Assembly: GCA_950097015.1 (NCBI GenBank)
Contig: CATNEN010000007.1
Location: 3,286,001 to 3,350,000 of the forward strand
Origin: Macrostomum hystrix
Taxonomy: Eukaryota > Platyhelminthes > Macrostomidae
DNA: 64,000 bases
Reading direction: 5' to 3'
Position numbers and translations under genes: made by a program. Positions within the stretch are counted from its first letter, which is position 1, and each line of letters begins with the position of its first letter. Shown here piece by piece: positions 1-12,804 of this stretch. The notes below the pieces were generated by a model that did not search any database, was not told where the DNA came from, and saw only the letters and a program-made list of their open reading frames with translations.

Positions 1-3000
1 GCAGCGGCAGCCGCAATGTCTGCCTCGGCCGTTGAGGGTGCGGCCGACCCGGAAGAAGCAGCAGCAGCAGCAGCCGGGGCCGCTTCGCTAGGATTCCAGC
101 CTTGCCACAAAAATAGGCGGCTGCCGGCGTCAAACAAGACGAAGGCTGGAAGGAAAAGTTGTGATTGGTTGACAGCGGTGTACACAATTAACTATGTAAG
201 ATTGCCGCCAAGAAGCTGTGTCTGGAAGACTAAGTATACAGATTTTAAGAGACTGTAAAAATGTCTGCGAGGCAGTGTACACAGATTCCTGTGAGGCAAT
301 GTACACAGATTTCTGTGAGGTGGTGAACACAGATGTCTGTAAGGCACGGGCTAACGGTAGACCGATGGCAGCCTACCGTTAGCCGGCTGTGGCAGGGCCC
401 GCAGCGCGGCCTGCTGGCACGGAAACGGACTGGGCCGGTCAGGCTCGTGCCATGGATCAGACATCAGGCTGAACTGCAGCTCTCCGCCACCGACGCCGCC
501 GCTCCTGACAGACGAAGCGAACTTGAATACTCGCACCGGGGGCGGGTCATTGCAAGCTTCTATCTCCTCAGCTTCGTCATCCCTGTCGGATCCCAGAGCG
601 GCAAGAAAGCCGGCCGTCTCGGCGCCAGGCCGCTCAGCAGTCCAACTGCGGGGCGGCACCGGCAGACCGTCCAGGCCCATCTCCAATGGGGTGCCGTCGG
701 CCAGGGTGTCAGCACGCTGCTTGGCGAGCTGGCGGTACCAGTCGGCGGTGGCCGGGCCCAGCCACAGGTGGCCTTGCCCTGTCCGTCGTACCAGCAGGTA
801 GCAGCCGCGCGGACGGAGGGAGACCCGGCAGAGCGGCACCTGTACCAGCAGGCTCTCTTCGAAGCGGTGTCCGCGGACCAGAAACAAGCGGGCGGGAATG
901 TCGGGCTTGGCTTTGACGACGCCGGCGGAGCTCGAAGCGGGGGGATCGGAGTAGATCACGCAGGTGCCCTGGAATTGCAGGGAAGAGATGCCTAGTTCTT
1001 GCCGGGGTGGGATTTAGGGTAGGGTTCAAGTTTGGATTTAGGATGGGGTGTGAGATTGGATTCTGGATGGGATTTGAGATTGGATTCTGGATAGGATTTG
1101 AGATTGGATTCTGGATGGGGTTTGAGATTGGATTCTGGATGGGATTTGAGATGGGATTCTGGATGGGATTTGAGATTGGATTCTGGATAGGATTTGACTT
1201 TGTATTCACGATGGGATTCGACTTTGTATTCACGATGGGATTTGACTTTGTATTCACGATGGGATCTGAGACGGGATTCTGGATGGGATTTGAGATTGGA
1301 TTTAGGGTAGGATTTGAGTTTGAATTCACGATGGAATTTAAATTTGGTATTCAGGATGGGATTTGACTATGTATTCTGGATGTGATTTGAGTTTGGATTC
1401 AGGATGTGATTCAAGTCTGGATTTAGGATGTGATTTGAGTTCGGGTTTATGATTTGATTTCATGCCAGATTCAGAATGAGTCGGATTCAGGATGGAAATA
1501 CAATATTTGAGGTTTTGGGGTTAAGAATGGACTTCTTGCATGATCGTTGCAGCCAAGCTGACCTGGAAAATCCTGGCAAACGCGGGCGGCTCGAAGCCCT
1601 CGGCCACGTGCACCTGCGGGCAGCGCTCCTCGTCCATCTGGACAGTCAGCAGGGCGCCGGCTCCTTTCTCGCGCTGACCGGCTCCGGCGCCCTGCCAATA
1701 GAAGTAGGCGCACCTGTCCCGGCCCGTGTCACGGCCGCCAGCGGAGCCGCCGCCCAGCCGTCCGGTCAGGGAGATCAGACGGTACTGCCAGCGCACCAGC
1801 CGAATGCCGCAGCTGTGCAGCTGGCCGGCCGATCCCGGCGCCAGCTCCAGCCTCTCCAGCTCCGGTGTGACTAGCCAGGCCTTCACTGACAGCGTCTCCA
1901 GTTGGAAGGCGCGCTTCAGCCCGTCAGTGATCTCCGTCCAGGAGCCGCCGCGGCCAAGCTGGGAGCCTTCCAGTTCCAGGCAGGCCGGCGGGCGCCGCTG
2001 CCAGGCTCCCAGCATGTCGCGAGGTGAGCAGGGAGTCAGATCCCAGTCTGGGGGAGCCAGGGACTGGCTGAGTGGCCGGCTGGAGGGGTCCAAGCGGCCT
2101 TGTCCCGGGCGCTGGCCCAAAATGAGGCCGCGCTTGTCTGGCCAGTCCACGAACTTCTCCCGGAATAAAACTGTCTCGCCATTTTCATTTACCTGCAGGG
2201 AACGGAGGATTGCAGTTTCCGCAGTCAGATCACAAAAAAACTTAAATCCTTATGAAATAATCCCATTATTGTTCAGATCACAAAGAAATACTCAGGGACA
2301 TTTAAATCCTAAAGAAATCCTCAGGGACATTTAAATCCCAAAGAAATCCTCAGGGAAGTTTAAATCCCAAAGAAATCCTCAGGGAAGTTTAAATTCCAAA
2401 GAAATCCTCAGGGAGGTTTAAACCCCAAAGAAATCCCCAGGGACATTTAAATCCCAAAGAAATCCTCAGGGAAATTTAAATCCCAAAGAAATCCTCTCAT
2501 TATTGTTCAGATCCCAAAGAAATCTTGAGGGACGTTTAAATCCAAAAGAAATGCTCCCAATATCCCTTATAGATCTTAAGGAAATATTATTAACTCTAAA
2601 GCTCTTGTAAATCCTATAAAAGGGATTTTTACATCAAAAACTCTAACTCCATTCGTAATATTCCGAATCATTCTCACCTTTCCCAGCAGGCACCAGTCGG
2701 GTCGCTGGTCGCCCCTGACCGCAGCCAGCGCGTCCTGAGCAGTGGGCTCAACGCCGGACTCCTGGCCGACAATGGCAATCCAGGGCTCCAGAGGAGACAC
2801 GAGGCATTGTGAATAGTCGTAGCCCGATTGGAAAAGTTTCTCGGCCAGTTTCACACCCAGCCGCCTGGTGTAGCGATCGGCCCGCCGGCTGCACCACAGG
2901 TAGACCTCGGAGCCGAAGTCGCACACGATGGCGTCCGAGTTGGCAGACTCCAGCAGGCGGTGGGTGGCCGGACGGCCCCAATGCTCCTCGATGGGAACCA

Positions 3001-6000
3001 GGGCGCCTTGGGAGAGAAATAGTTCGCATAATCGGGGCGAATTTTAAGTTCACACTGCCAATTTAGAGTGACGTGAAAAGAGAGAGCCAAATCTAAAATT
3101 ATAGTAAATTTATTGAGTGACAGTCTGGCTGAAAATCTGAGTGACAATCGGAGTGACAATCTGAGTGACGATTGGAGTGACAGTCGGAGTGACAATCCGA
3201 GTGAAGGTCGGAGTGACAGTCTGAGTGACAATCCGAGTGAGAATCTGAGTGACAATCCGAGTGACAATCCGAATGACAATCTGAGTGACAGTCGGAGTGT
3301 CAACGGCTCACCGGCGGCAGCGTCCACCCTGTAGTAGGCGTTGGTATCGGCCAGCAGCTGCTCGTAGACGGAGTCTTCCTCGTCGGCCAGTGGCGGCCGG
3401 ACAGTCTGTGGCGAGTCATAGCCTAGCAGTCGCCAGAATCTCGCCGCCTTTGAAGAGGCCGAATCTGAGCTAGTCAGCATCAGCGGCTCCGAGGAGGCGC
3501 CCGAATAGCCCAGAGCTCGCTTGGCCGCCACCCACTTGGCCAGCTCGGAGGCTTTGCTGGCCTCCAGCACGTTGGCAAATTCTCCCTGCCACAGGTAGAC
3601 CGCCTCCTTGCTAATCAGCAGGTAACAGTCGCCGCTGCAAAGCGACTCGCGGCGAGGCCGGACCAGGCGCGACTGGGCATGACGGCGGCCCTTCACCTGC
3701 ACCAGCATCAGCGACTTGTGCGCCCGGGCGATGGCGCCGAACGGGCCGACTGGAGCTTCCGGGTTGGTCGGCTGAAGACTGATAGCGTCCAGGTCCACCT
3801 TGGCCTGCAGGCCCTGGATGGCCTCCTTGGCCAGGCCTGGTCAGGACAGATAGGGATTGCTAGGGGTGCTACAACTGGCATCAAAGTATGAGTCTGACAT
3901 CGGTGGGGATGCAGTGAGGTGCAAGTGAGCGTAATGAAGGGGTGAGTGAAGGGAGCTAAGGAAGTGAAGGGAATGTAGGAGTGAGTGAAGGAAGTGAAGG
4001 ATGAGTAAACGGATGAATGGAGTGAAGGGATGAAGGGAGTGAAGGGATGAGTGAAGGGATGAGTGAAGGGATGAAGGGAATGAAGGGATGAGTGAAGGGA
4101 TGAAGGGAATGAAGGGAATGAAGGGATGAAGGGAATGAAGGGATGAAGGGAATGAAGGGATGAAGGGAGTGAAGGTATGAGTGAAGGGATGAAGGGGTGA
4201 GTGAAGGGAGTGAAGGGATGAAGGGAGTGCAGGGATAAGTGAAAGGGATGAAGGGAGTGAAGGGATGAGTGAAGGGAGTGAAGGGATGAAGGGAGTGAAG
4301 GGATAAGTGAAAGGGATGAAGGGAGTGAAGGGATGAGTGAAGGGATGAGTGAAGGGATGAAGGGAATGAAGGGAATGAAGGGATGAAGGGAATGAAGGGA
4401 TGAAGGGAGTGAAGGGATGAGTGAAGGGATGAAGGGGTGAGTGAAGGGAGTGAAGGGATGAAGGGAGTGCAGGGATAAGTGAAAGGGATGAAGGGAGTGA
4501 AGGGATGAGTGAAGGGATGAAGAGATGAGAGAAGGGAGTGAAGGGATGAGTGAAGGCAATGAAGTGATGAGTGAAGGGAATGAAGTGATGAAGGGATGAG
4601 TGAAGTGAGTGAAGGGATGAAGGGAATGAAGGGAATGAAGGGATGAAGGGAATGAAGGGATGAAGGGAGTGAAGGGATGAGTGAAGGGATGAAGGGGTGA
4701 GTGAAGGGAGTGAAGGGATGAAGGGAGTGCAGGGATAAGTGAAAGGGATGAAGGGAGTGAAGGGATGAGTGAAGGGATGAAGAGATGAGAGAAGGGAGTG
4801 AAGGGATGAGTGAAGGCAATGAAGTGATGAGTGAAGGGAATGAAGTGATGAAGGGATGAGTGAAGTGAGTGAAGGGATGAAGGGATGAGTGAAGGGAGTG
4901 AAGGGATGAAGGGATGAGTGAAGGGATGAGTGAAGGGAGTGAAGGGATGAAGGGATGAGTGAAGGGATGAGTGAAGGGAGTGAAGGGATGAAGGGATGAG
5001 TGAAGGGAGTGAAGGAAAATAAATTCGCGCACCTTTGTTAACCTGCGAAGATTGCACTGTCCTGTCCTCCTTAATAGTGGATGTTGCCGATGTTGTGGTG
5101 ACAGCGGCGCTAGCAGCTGCAGTCAGCGGCGGCGTGGACTCGCGATGCCCGGAGCCGGCGCCAATCGCCGACATCTCCAGCTGAGCCCTGGCGCGCACCG
5201 GATTCTTCTGGGCGCGCCGGCGATTCTGCGGCATCGGCCGGCGACGCAGCTGGACAAGGTCGCTGGAAGAGAAAAGAGTGACTGTGGGAGTGACATTTGG
5301 AGTGAAAATAATTTCAAGTGTGACAAACTGCATAATTACGTCATCTCCGGAGCATCGTCAGCTTCAAGCGGGGTCGGCAAGTCTTCGCTGACGACAGCGG
5401 CAGCTTCGTCAGTTCTCTCCTCGGTGGGCAGGTCCACGGAAGCCAGATCATCGTGCTCCATGCTGGGGAAGAACTGGTCCGCAGTTTCGCTCATCTGTGG
5501 GATCAATTATAGACTGTCTGAAGCGCGGGAGCTTTTTTGAGACTAGATGCCATTTTTCAGATTAGATGCCATTTTTGGGATTAGATGCCATTTTTTTTGC
5601 CTGAATGCCATTTTTCAGAATGGATGCCAATTTTACTGACATTCGTGAAGGCAAAAGCGTTAACAGTATCAGTTTAATTAGTCTCCGATCCACAATCCGT
5701 GGCGTCAGCCTACTCACACAGACCGGCGCGAATCCAAATCCGCCGGCTACTTCGTCTGAATCGAAGTTCAGACTGTCAGGCCGGCCGGCTGAATCGGCCG
5801 AGACTCCGGCGGCCGACGCGTCCGGAGCTCCGGGCGGCGGTGAGCAGGTTAGAGTCCGCCTGGGCGGCTGTCCTCTAGCCGGTGAGCTCAGCAAGCCGCT
5901 GAGCCTTTCAGCTGCCTCCGAGCTGGCGAGTTCGCCCAGCCGACTGCGGATTGTGAGGCTGCGGGCCTCCTCCCCGGCTGACGGCTGCTTCTTGCGCCAC

Positions 6001-9000
6001 CCGACCGCCTCCTCGCGAATTAGCTGGCTCTGCAGCTCGGCGATTTGGCTGCGCGGACGATCCGGCGAAGACCTGACACGGGGTTTGACGGGAGAGTGAG
6101 GAGAAAAGTGGAATGTTGAAGCGGGAGAACGAAGAGACAGAGAGGACGAACAAAGAGACGGAGGGGAAGAACAAAGAGATAAAGGGAAGAACGAATAGAC
6201 GGAGGGGAGAACAAAGAAACAGAGGGGAAGAACGAAGAGATAAAGGGGAAGAACAAAGAGACAGAGGGGAAGAACGAAGAGATAAAGGGGAGAACTAAGA
6301 GACAGAGGGGAAGAACTAAGAGACAGAGGGGAGAACTAAGAGACAGAGGGGAAGAACTAAGAGACAGAGGGGAAGAACGGACAGAAGAAGCGTAGAACGG
6401 GCGAGTCAGATCTAACCTGGGAGTGACCCGCAGCTTCCAGTTATCTTCGCCGCTCTTCTGCAACGCCTGCATCCGGTCGGCGAGGCTTCCAACCGGTGCG
6501 CCAGGAAGCGGAGCTGTGCTGCTGCGCAGCTTGTACTGGTGCTTCTGCGGAGACGCCTGCTGCTGCTGCTGCTGGTCGTCCTTCTCCTCATCCTGGCGGT
6601 GATGCTCATCGCCGCTGCTGTTCTCGCCGGATTCTTCGAAGCTGCGCGAGTGAGGCCGGGTCTGCTCGCGGAAGCTGGCGGTTGCAGGGCGATTCGAGAA
6701 TGTCTATACATCCCAGCGTGTCAGTTCAATTTAGGAACATAATTTACAAAAATGTATAATTCGCATACTGTAACAGCCCATATAAGCATGAAATCTCTAA
6801 CAAAGTAATACTCGTACTTTTTCGATTAGAATTGCGCATTTTTTCCTGATTTAACAAAGTCTGCAACATTGCCCACTGCAGAAGAAGCCAGTCTCCTTTC
6901 GCTACAATTTATTACGTCGAAAGAAAATAGAAAGGAAACAATAAAGCATGTCTAAACATTCGAGGCGGAGTGCAGAACTGCGCAAAAAACTAACTGCTTT
7001 CGTTGCTGCCTAATCCATATGAAAAAAACATGCAGATTAATTAAAAATTACGGTTGATGGATTGCCTAAATACACACTATGTTAGCTGTTGCTAATAGGC
7101 GAAAGCTTAACTCTGTAAATATATATAATCCTCTATCTATCCTCTCCTCTGTCGTCTCCTCTCTACCCTCTCCTCTCACTACCCTCTCCTCTCACTACCC
7201 TCTCCTCTCACTACCTGCTCCTCTCTGCTCTCTCCTCTCACTATCCTCTCCTCTCACTACCTTCTCCTCTCACTACCCTCTCCTCTCACTACCCTCTCCT
7301 CTCACTACCTTCTCCTCTCACTACCTTCTCCTCTCACTACCCTCTCCTCTCACTACCCTCTCCTCTCACTACCCTCTCCTCTCACTACCCTCTCCTCTCA
7401 CTACCTTCTCCTCTCACTAACTTCTCCTCTCACTACCCTCTCCTCTCACTACCTTCTCCTCTCACTACCCTCTCCTCTTACTACCCTCTCCTCTCACTAC
7501 CTTCTCCTCTCACTACCTTCTCCTCTCACTACCTTCTCCTCTTACTACCCTCTCCTCTCACTACCTTCTCCTCTCACTACCTTCTCCTCTCACTAACCTC
7601 TCCTCTCACTACCCTCTCCTCTCACTACCTTCTCCTCTCACTACCTTCTCCTCTCACTACCCTCTCCTCTCACTACCCTCTCCTCTTACTACCTTCTCCT
7701 CTCACTACCTTCTCCTCTCACTACCTTCTCCTCTCACTACCCTCTCCTCTCACTACCCTCTCCTCTTACTACCTTCTCCTCTCACTACCTTCTCCTCTCA
7801 CTACCCTCTCCTCTCACTACCCTCTCCTCTCACTACCCTCTCTACCCTCTGCTCTCACTACTCTCCCCTCCCCTACCCTCTCCTATGGATTGACAACTAG
7901 ACACCCAGTGTGAGGCTGTATGGGTAAAGAATAAGAATTGCCCAGGTGCAATTTCACATATTTGCTATGCGCACAATATGTTAGAGCTGCGAATAGTATG
8001 AACACCGAAAGGACCGCAGAACCTATGAGAACAGTTTCAACGTAATATCAAAAGTTGTTTACTATCCAGCTTGTATAACCAACGGATCAAAGACACTTTT
8101 GGAAGTGTGTTTAACGAAATCGATAAACAAAATAACATTTAAATGGCCTAAAAACACTAGGTAATATTTTGTAGACTAAAGAAACGAGAGCTTACAAGAG
8201 ATCGGATAGGAAGATTTTTAGCGGACCAAAGAAACGATAGAACGATTTTGGGGAACAAAAGAAGCGATAAGAATAATAAAGAATAAAATATTTTTAGCAG
8301 ACCAGAAAAACAACAGGAGGATTTTAGTGGATCAAAGAAACGACAGGAGTATTTTAGCGGATCAGAGAAACGACAGGAGTATTTTAGCGGATCAGAGAAA
8401 CGACAGGAGTATTTTAGCGGATCAGAGAAACGACAGGAGGATTTTTTGCGGATCAGAGAAGCGACAGGAGGATTTTTAGCGGATCAGAGAAACGATAAGA
8501 ATAATTTTAGCGGACCAGATAAACGACAGGAAGGTTTTTAGCGGACAAGAGAAACGACTGGAGTATTTTAGCGGATCAGAGAAACGACAGGAGTATTTTT
8601 AGCGGATCAGAGAAACGATAAGAATAATTTTAGCGGACCAGATAAACGACAGGAAGGTTTTTAGCGGACAAGAGAAACGACTGGAGTATTTTAGCGGATC
8701 AGAGAAACGACAGGAGTATTTTAGCGGATCAGAGAAACGACAGGAGTATTTTAGCGGATCAGAGAAACGACAGGAGTATTTTAGCGGATCAGAGAAACGA
8801 CAGGAGTATTTTAGCGGATCAGAGAAACGACAGGAGGATTTTTTGCGGATCAGAGAAACGATAAGAATAATTTTAGCGGACCAGATAAACGACAGGAAGG
8901 TTTTTAGCGGACAAGAGAAACGACTGGAGTATTTTAGCGGATCAGAGAAACGACAGGAGTATTTTAGCGGATCAGAGAAACGACAGGAGTATTTTAGCGG

Positions 9001-12000
9001 ATCAGAGAAACGACAGGAGGATTTTTTGCGGATCAGAGAAGCGACAGGAGGATTTTTAGCGGATAAGAGAAACCATAAGAATAATTTTAGCGGACCAGAT
9101 AAACGACAGGAAGGTTTTTAGCGGATCAGAGAAACGACAGGAAGGTTTTAGCGGACAAGAGAAAAGACAGGAAGGTTTTTAGCGGATCAGAGAAACGACA
9201 GGAGGATTTTTAGCGGATCAGAGAAGCGACAGGAGGATTTTTAGCGGACAAGAGAAACGACAGGAATGTTTTTAACACTTTTGGCACCTTTTTCTCACTT
9301 TAATCTTTTGCCAACAGACGAGGACCAAGGTGAGTTCTTCTTGGTCTTGCTGTCATCGCTGCCCTGCTGCTGCAGCTGAGTCACCAGCTCCGTAATTGGG
9401 CGGCCGCGCGTTGGCAACTCCCTAGCTGGCGGGGAAGAGTCCTTAGCAACCGGACGCTGCTGCTGAATAGCGCTCCATCGTTGAATACCCTCGGCAGCCT
9501 TGCCACGCAGCTGCACCAGTGCGGCTTCGTCCGACTGCATCTCGCCGGAATCCAATCGATCTTTGTCTGCAGAATTTCAAAAGCCAGCAAAATAAAAGTT
9601 ATAGTCTCGGCAATAGAAATTGAATTTAGAAATGATGAATTATCTGTGTCCAATAGCTGCGGGCGCTAACATGTCTGGCTGCCTCTATCTAGCCTCCTCT
9701 CCCTGTCCTTCAGTATTTTAACGATGCTCTTCTTCTGCACAATCTTATCTTCTATCTCAGATCAAACAAGTGTGGCCAGATAATGTAAGTCACACCGCAC
9801 AGGGGAGGTTGTGTGTTGGTTGGCATGTCTTGGCTTGTCACAAAACTTTCGAGCAAAAACAGCGTTACAACAGCCAGTTCATAGGCTTAGTTAGGGGTCA
9901 ATGGCAAAACAAATTACACAAATATTTAACCAAAAGGCAACAGTCTAGAAATGTTTTACGTTTCTGCGCAGCATAAATTTATCTCTATAATATATATTTT
10001 GGCTAGCTTTCGTAGGCGATAACATGGCGGAAATCTGCCTAACATAGAGATTAGATTAGATTTGTTGCTGCGCTGCTAACTTTTTGTTTTGTCTGAGCTT
10101 CTCAAGTATTCTCAATCTGAGAGATAAGCATACCATGAAGACAAAATTTTGTATAGACATACTACTCACCATTAGTAGTAGCGATAGTGACTTCCGCTTC
10201 CATGCCTGACACTGTAGCATCACTGTCCTTTAGAAATAGGCTAGAAACATCTTCCAGTGTGACAGGCTGCAATGAACAGATGAATGAACCAGTGGGTGGC
10301 AAATACAGGGAATGTACATTGACGGTCTGTGGTGATTGGCCGGGGAGTGTGTACAATGTACATAGACAGTTTGCGGTGATTGGCCAGGGAGTGTCTACAA
10401 TGTACATGGACAGTCTGCGGTGATTGGCCAGGGAGTGTGTACAATGTACGAGTACATAGACAGTCTGTGGTGATTGGCCGGGGAGTGTGTACATTGTACA
10501 TAGACGGTCTGCGGTGATTGGCCTGGGAGTGTGTTAAGTCTACATAGGCGGTCTGCAGCTATTTACCAGAGAGATTGTAAGGTCTTGGAAAGGTTGAAGG
10601 GATTGGTCAAGGAGTGTTTACATCGATGAATTGTGAGTTGTGGTCATATTATACGATCTCATCTATTGTACAAACACAGCAACGCAAAAAGCGAATCCAT
10701 AAATGAGTGCATAAACTGAACTATAAAGTGCATAAATGCATGCAAAACAAAACAATACTAAATTAATTAATAGGAAATCAACTTAGGTCAAATTGTGTTT
10801 GTGACAAAATGCAGTATATTTTTGGTTAGTAATCCCAGTGCATGGTGAAGTACAAGTGCAGATCGAGATCTAGAAATTAGAGATCACGGAGAGAAGAAAC
10901 AAGCTATTTAGTAACACAGGTTAGTTGATTGCTCTGATTCTATAATTACAAACGAAAAGTACATTTTTTGCACAGGCCAATTAGGGCATTCAATACAACT
11001 AGTGTCCTACTGTTGTCTGATTGCGTAATCTTCTCCTACGCCTCAGAGCGGAAGCTGCAGGACTCGATACTACAGCCGGACTGTCAAAAGTTGAACAGTC
11101 ACTGTCCGCGGCGACGCTACGAGCTTTGCCAAGAAACATTTTCCGTTTCTCAGCCAGTGATAGACTGTGGGATAGCAGGGTTAGATTGGTAGCTGAGACA
11201 GGTGTGCCTGTAACTGAGACAGGTGTGCCTGTAACTAAGACAGGTGTGCCTGTAACTGAGACAGGTGTGCCTGTAATTGAGACAAGTGCGCCTGTAACTG
11301 AGACAAGTGTGCCTGTAACTGAGACAGGTGTGCCTGTAACTGAGACAGGTGTGCCTGTAATTGAGACAAGTGCGCCTGTAGCTGAGACAAGTGTGCCTGT
11401 AACTGAGACAGGTGTGCCTGTAACTGAGACAGGTGTGCCTGTAATTGAGACAAGTGCGCCTGTAACTGAGACAAGTGTGCCTGTTACTGAGACAGGTGTG
11501 CCTGTAACTGAGACAGGTGCGCCTGTAACTGAGGCATGTGTGCCTGTAACTGAGACAGGTGTGCCTGTAACTGAGACAGGTGTGCCTGTAACTGAGACAG
11601 GTGTGCCTATAACTGAGACAGGCATGCATGTAACTGAGACAGGTGTGCCTGTAGCTGAGACAGGTGTGCCAATAACTGAAACAGGTGTGCCTGTTGCTCA
11701 GATAGGTGCTTGTAAGTGAAAGAGCTGTGCCTGTAACTTAGTCACATTACATGGCAAAAATGTTACAATTGTTAAAAAGCAAAAGTATTTTGACTTCAAA
11801 AAGCATCGAATTTTTTTGCTGCTTGAGTAAAGCTCGCTGTCTCACCTGGACAGCGTATCCACGTGATTTCCAGCCTCCCCATTGTTACTAGTCTCCTCAG
11901 TTGGTTCCGGCCACAATCGGCCAGAAGCGGATGTCTCTGAAGCGGTTTCAACGCCGAGTCCGCCGCCGCCGCCGCTCACCCTCCGCCGCCATTTGTCAAT

Positions 12001-12804
12001 TATGCCAGACACTGGCGGCAGCTGGGCCAGCTCCGCTATCGGCTCTGTCTCCACTACTATATCGACAGGAACCGAGGCGCCTGTGACAACCAGCGCGTCC
12101 TCCTGCTGCTGACGAATCAGTCTCAAGGCTCGCTCAGCAATGGACATGCCGCCAACAGCGCATTCTTCAGCAGCCTCAAGTGCTGCGACTTCCGTCGAGG
12201 CCGCATCGGGATCAACAGCGCTGCCGGATGCACCGACGGAGGCGACGGCAAGAGCGGCCGCCTTTTCCAGATCCTCCACCGACACTGGCAGGGTACGGGA
12301 GCGAAGCCTGCGCTCGGACAAACGGTTTAGGCGACGAGAAACATTACTGCCAGAGGCGGCTGCGGACGATGAAGAGCAAAACAGAGCCCGCCTCTGCGAG
12401 ACCGACAGGTGCGAGAAATTATCGACTGGATCGGCGATGTTGCCGGCCGAGCCAACGGATTGCGTCGGACTCGGCGTTGGCGACGGCGCAGCGACGCAAG
12501 ACAGTTGAAAACTGAGCTTCTCGCTGGACTCGAGAGCGTCCTGGCGATGCAGTGTCGGAGACTGCGGGCGCTGCTGATCTCGGCTCGAATTCATGAGCTG
12601 CGGATTCTGACCCGGATTTAGATTTTCTGTCAGCGTCAGTTGCTCAGATTGGTTAAGCTGCTGCTGCTGCTGCTGCTGCTGCTGTCGAAGCTCTTGCATC
12701 CGACGCTCGCGAGCGATTCTCTGGCGCCTCAGCTGCCTATCCTGCAGGCTCTCCTTCGCGGCGCCGCCGCTGCCTGAGATCACGGCAGTTTTGCAAGAGT
12801 CCAT
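1..12804 (-). CDS. SVIL: Supervillin (villin/gelsolin family), 3'-truncated by window edge
   Basis: Exons on the minus strand: 12804-11846, 11164-11011, 10266-10170, 9566-9299, 6674-6417, 6072-5718, 5494-5340, 5262-5033, 3836-3312, 3006-2678, 2192-1563, 968-377, 145-<1 (4697 nt, about 1565 residues). Every junction is GT-AG and keeps phase. The ATG at 12804 follows an in-frame TAG 24 nt upstream. The N-terminal 800 residues are Q/S-rich and disordered, with the short supervillin motifs LSVSQRRALF, SLSLAEKRKMF, NQTTPVTLEDV and ALQKSGEDNW. Five gelsolin-like repeats follow, marked by VYLWQGEFANV, FGSEVYLW, YFYWQGAGAG, GHLWLG and LFLWQGWNP. In animals supervillin is a membrane-associated actin/myosin II scaffold of podosomes and the cleavage furrow. 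The last gelsolin repeat and the villin headpiece lie beyond base 1. The exon 6674 acceptor was chosen by phase; an upstream AG near 6704 would break the frame. Family assignment is very secure. Confidence 0.93.
1007..1460. repeat. 24-bp minisatellite in SVIL intron 969-1562
   Basis: About 18 diverged copies of a 24-bp unit containing GATTTGAGATTGGATTC, with a variant block (GACTTTGTATTCACGATG) at 1195-1260. The array fills most of the intron. Because 24 is a multiple of 3 the array stays open in several frames, but no coding is inferred. Confidence 0.9.
2235..2560. repeat. 29-bp minisatellite in SVIL intron 2193-2677
   Basis: About ten copies of a 29-bp unit with the core AAATCCCAAAGAAATCCTC and a variable GGGA(A/C)(G/A)TTT linker. 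It fills the intron between two gelsolin-repeat exons. Confidence 0.85.
3113..3300. repeat. 12-bp minisatellite abutting an SVIL donor site
   Basis: About 15 copies of GAGTGACAATCG-like 12-mers in intron 3007-3311. On the gene strand the array starts about 12 nt after the GTGAGC donor of the upstream exon. Confidence 0.85.
3905..5015. repeat. Short-unit GAAGGGATGA minisatellite with higher-order repeats, SVIL intron 3837-5032
   Basis: Over 1.1 kb of interleaved GAAGGGATGA, GTGAAGGG and GAAGGGAAT words. A marker variant (GTGCAGGGATAAGTGAAAGG) recurs near 4228, 4468 and 4728, so blocks of about 240-260 bp have been duplicated. On the gene strand the array starts about 20 nt after the donor. 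The 541- and 358-residue antisense frames here are Ser/His/Pro/Phe repeats of no coding meaning. Confidence 0.9.
6110..6405. repeat. 21-bp minisatellite in SVIL intron 6073-6416
   Basis: Purine-rich units of 20-21 bp (GGGGAAGAACAAAGAGACAG and variants) fill the intron almost completely, starting about 30 nt from the donor on the gene strand. Confidence 0.85.
7138..7885. repeat. 16-bp minisatellite in SVIL intron 6675-9298
   Basis: About 45 copies of CTCACTACCCTCTCCT (or CTTCTCCT) in perfect 16-bp register. The bases between the exon and the array (6675-7137) and the stretch 7886-8280 are AT-rich, and I see no gene or element in them. Confidence 0.92.
8285..9275. repeat. 30/31-bp minisatellite in the same SVIL intron
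   Basis: About 32 copies of a 30-31-bp unit containing GCGGATCAGAGAAACGACAG followed by GAGTATTTTA. A composite block with the variants AACGATAAGAATAATTTT and CCAGATAAACGACAGGAAGG recurs near 8479, 8602, 8846 and 9060, showing block duplication. The array ends about 25 bp from the donor at 9298. Confidence 0.92.
10310..10565. repeat. 44-bp minisatellite with CCAAT-type motif, SVIL intron 10267-11010
   Basis: Five to six copies of an approximately 44-bp unit. Each has GGTGATTGGCC (an inverted CCAAT box) and GTGTACAATGTACAT. The rest of the intron (10566-11010) is unique AT-rich sequence with no recognised feature. Confidence 0.85.
11195..11720. repeat. 21-bp minisatellite in SVIL intron 11165-11845
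   Basis: About 25 copies of the 21-bp unit ACAGGTGTGCCTGTAACTGA(G). On the gene strand the array runs to within about 30 nt of the 3' splice site, and each unit carries an acceptor-like TTACAG, so decoy splice sites are present. Confidence 0.92.

Noticed and set aside
351-1329. Frames running from supervillin exon 12 into the 24-bp array
   Set aside because: They read through the acceptor at 969; homology to supervillin stops exactly at the splice site.
3956-5333. 541- and 358-residue minus-strand frames rich in Ser, His, Pro and Phe
   Set aside because: Translation of the GAAGGGATGA array; only the part at 5033-5262 overlaps a true supervillin exon.
6704-6704. Alternative acceptor ATAG for supervillin exon 5
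   Set aside because: Its phase does not match the upstream exon ending at 9299; the acceptor leaving the exon at 6674 keeps frame.
7138-9275. CRISPR-like regular repeats
   Set aside because: Units are contiguous with no unique spacers, and the context is a eukaryotic intron.
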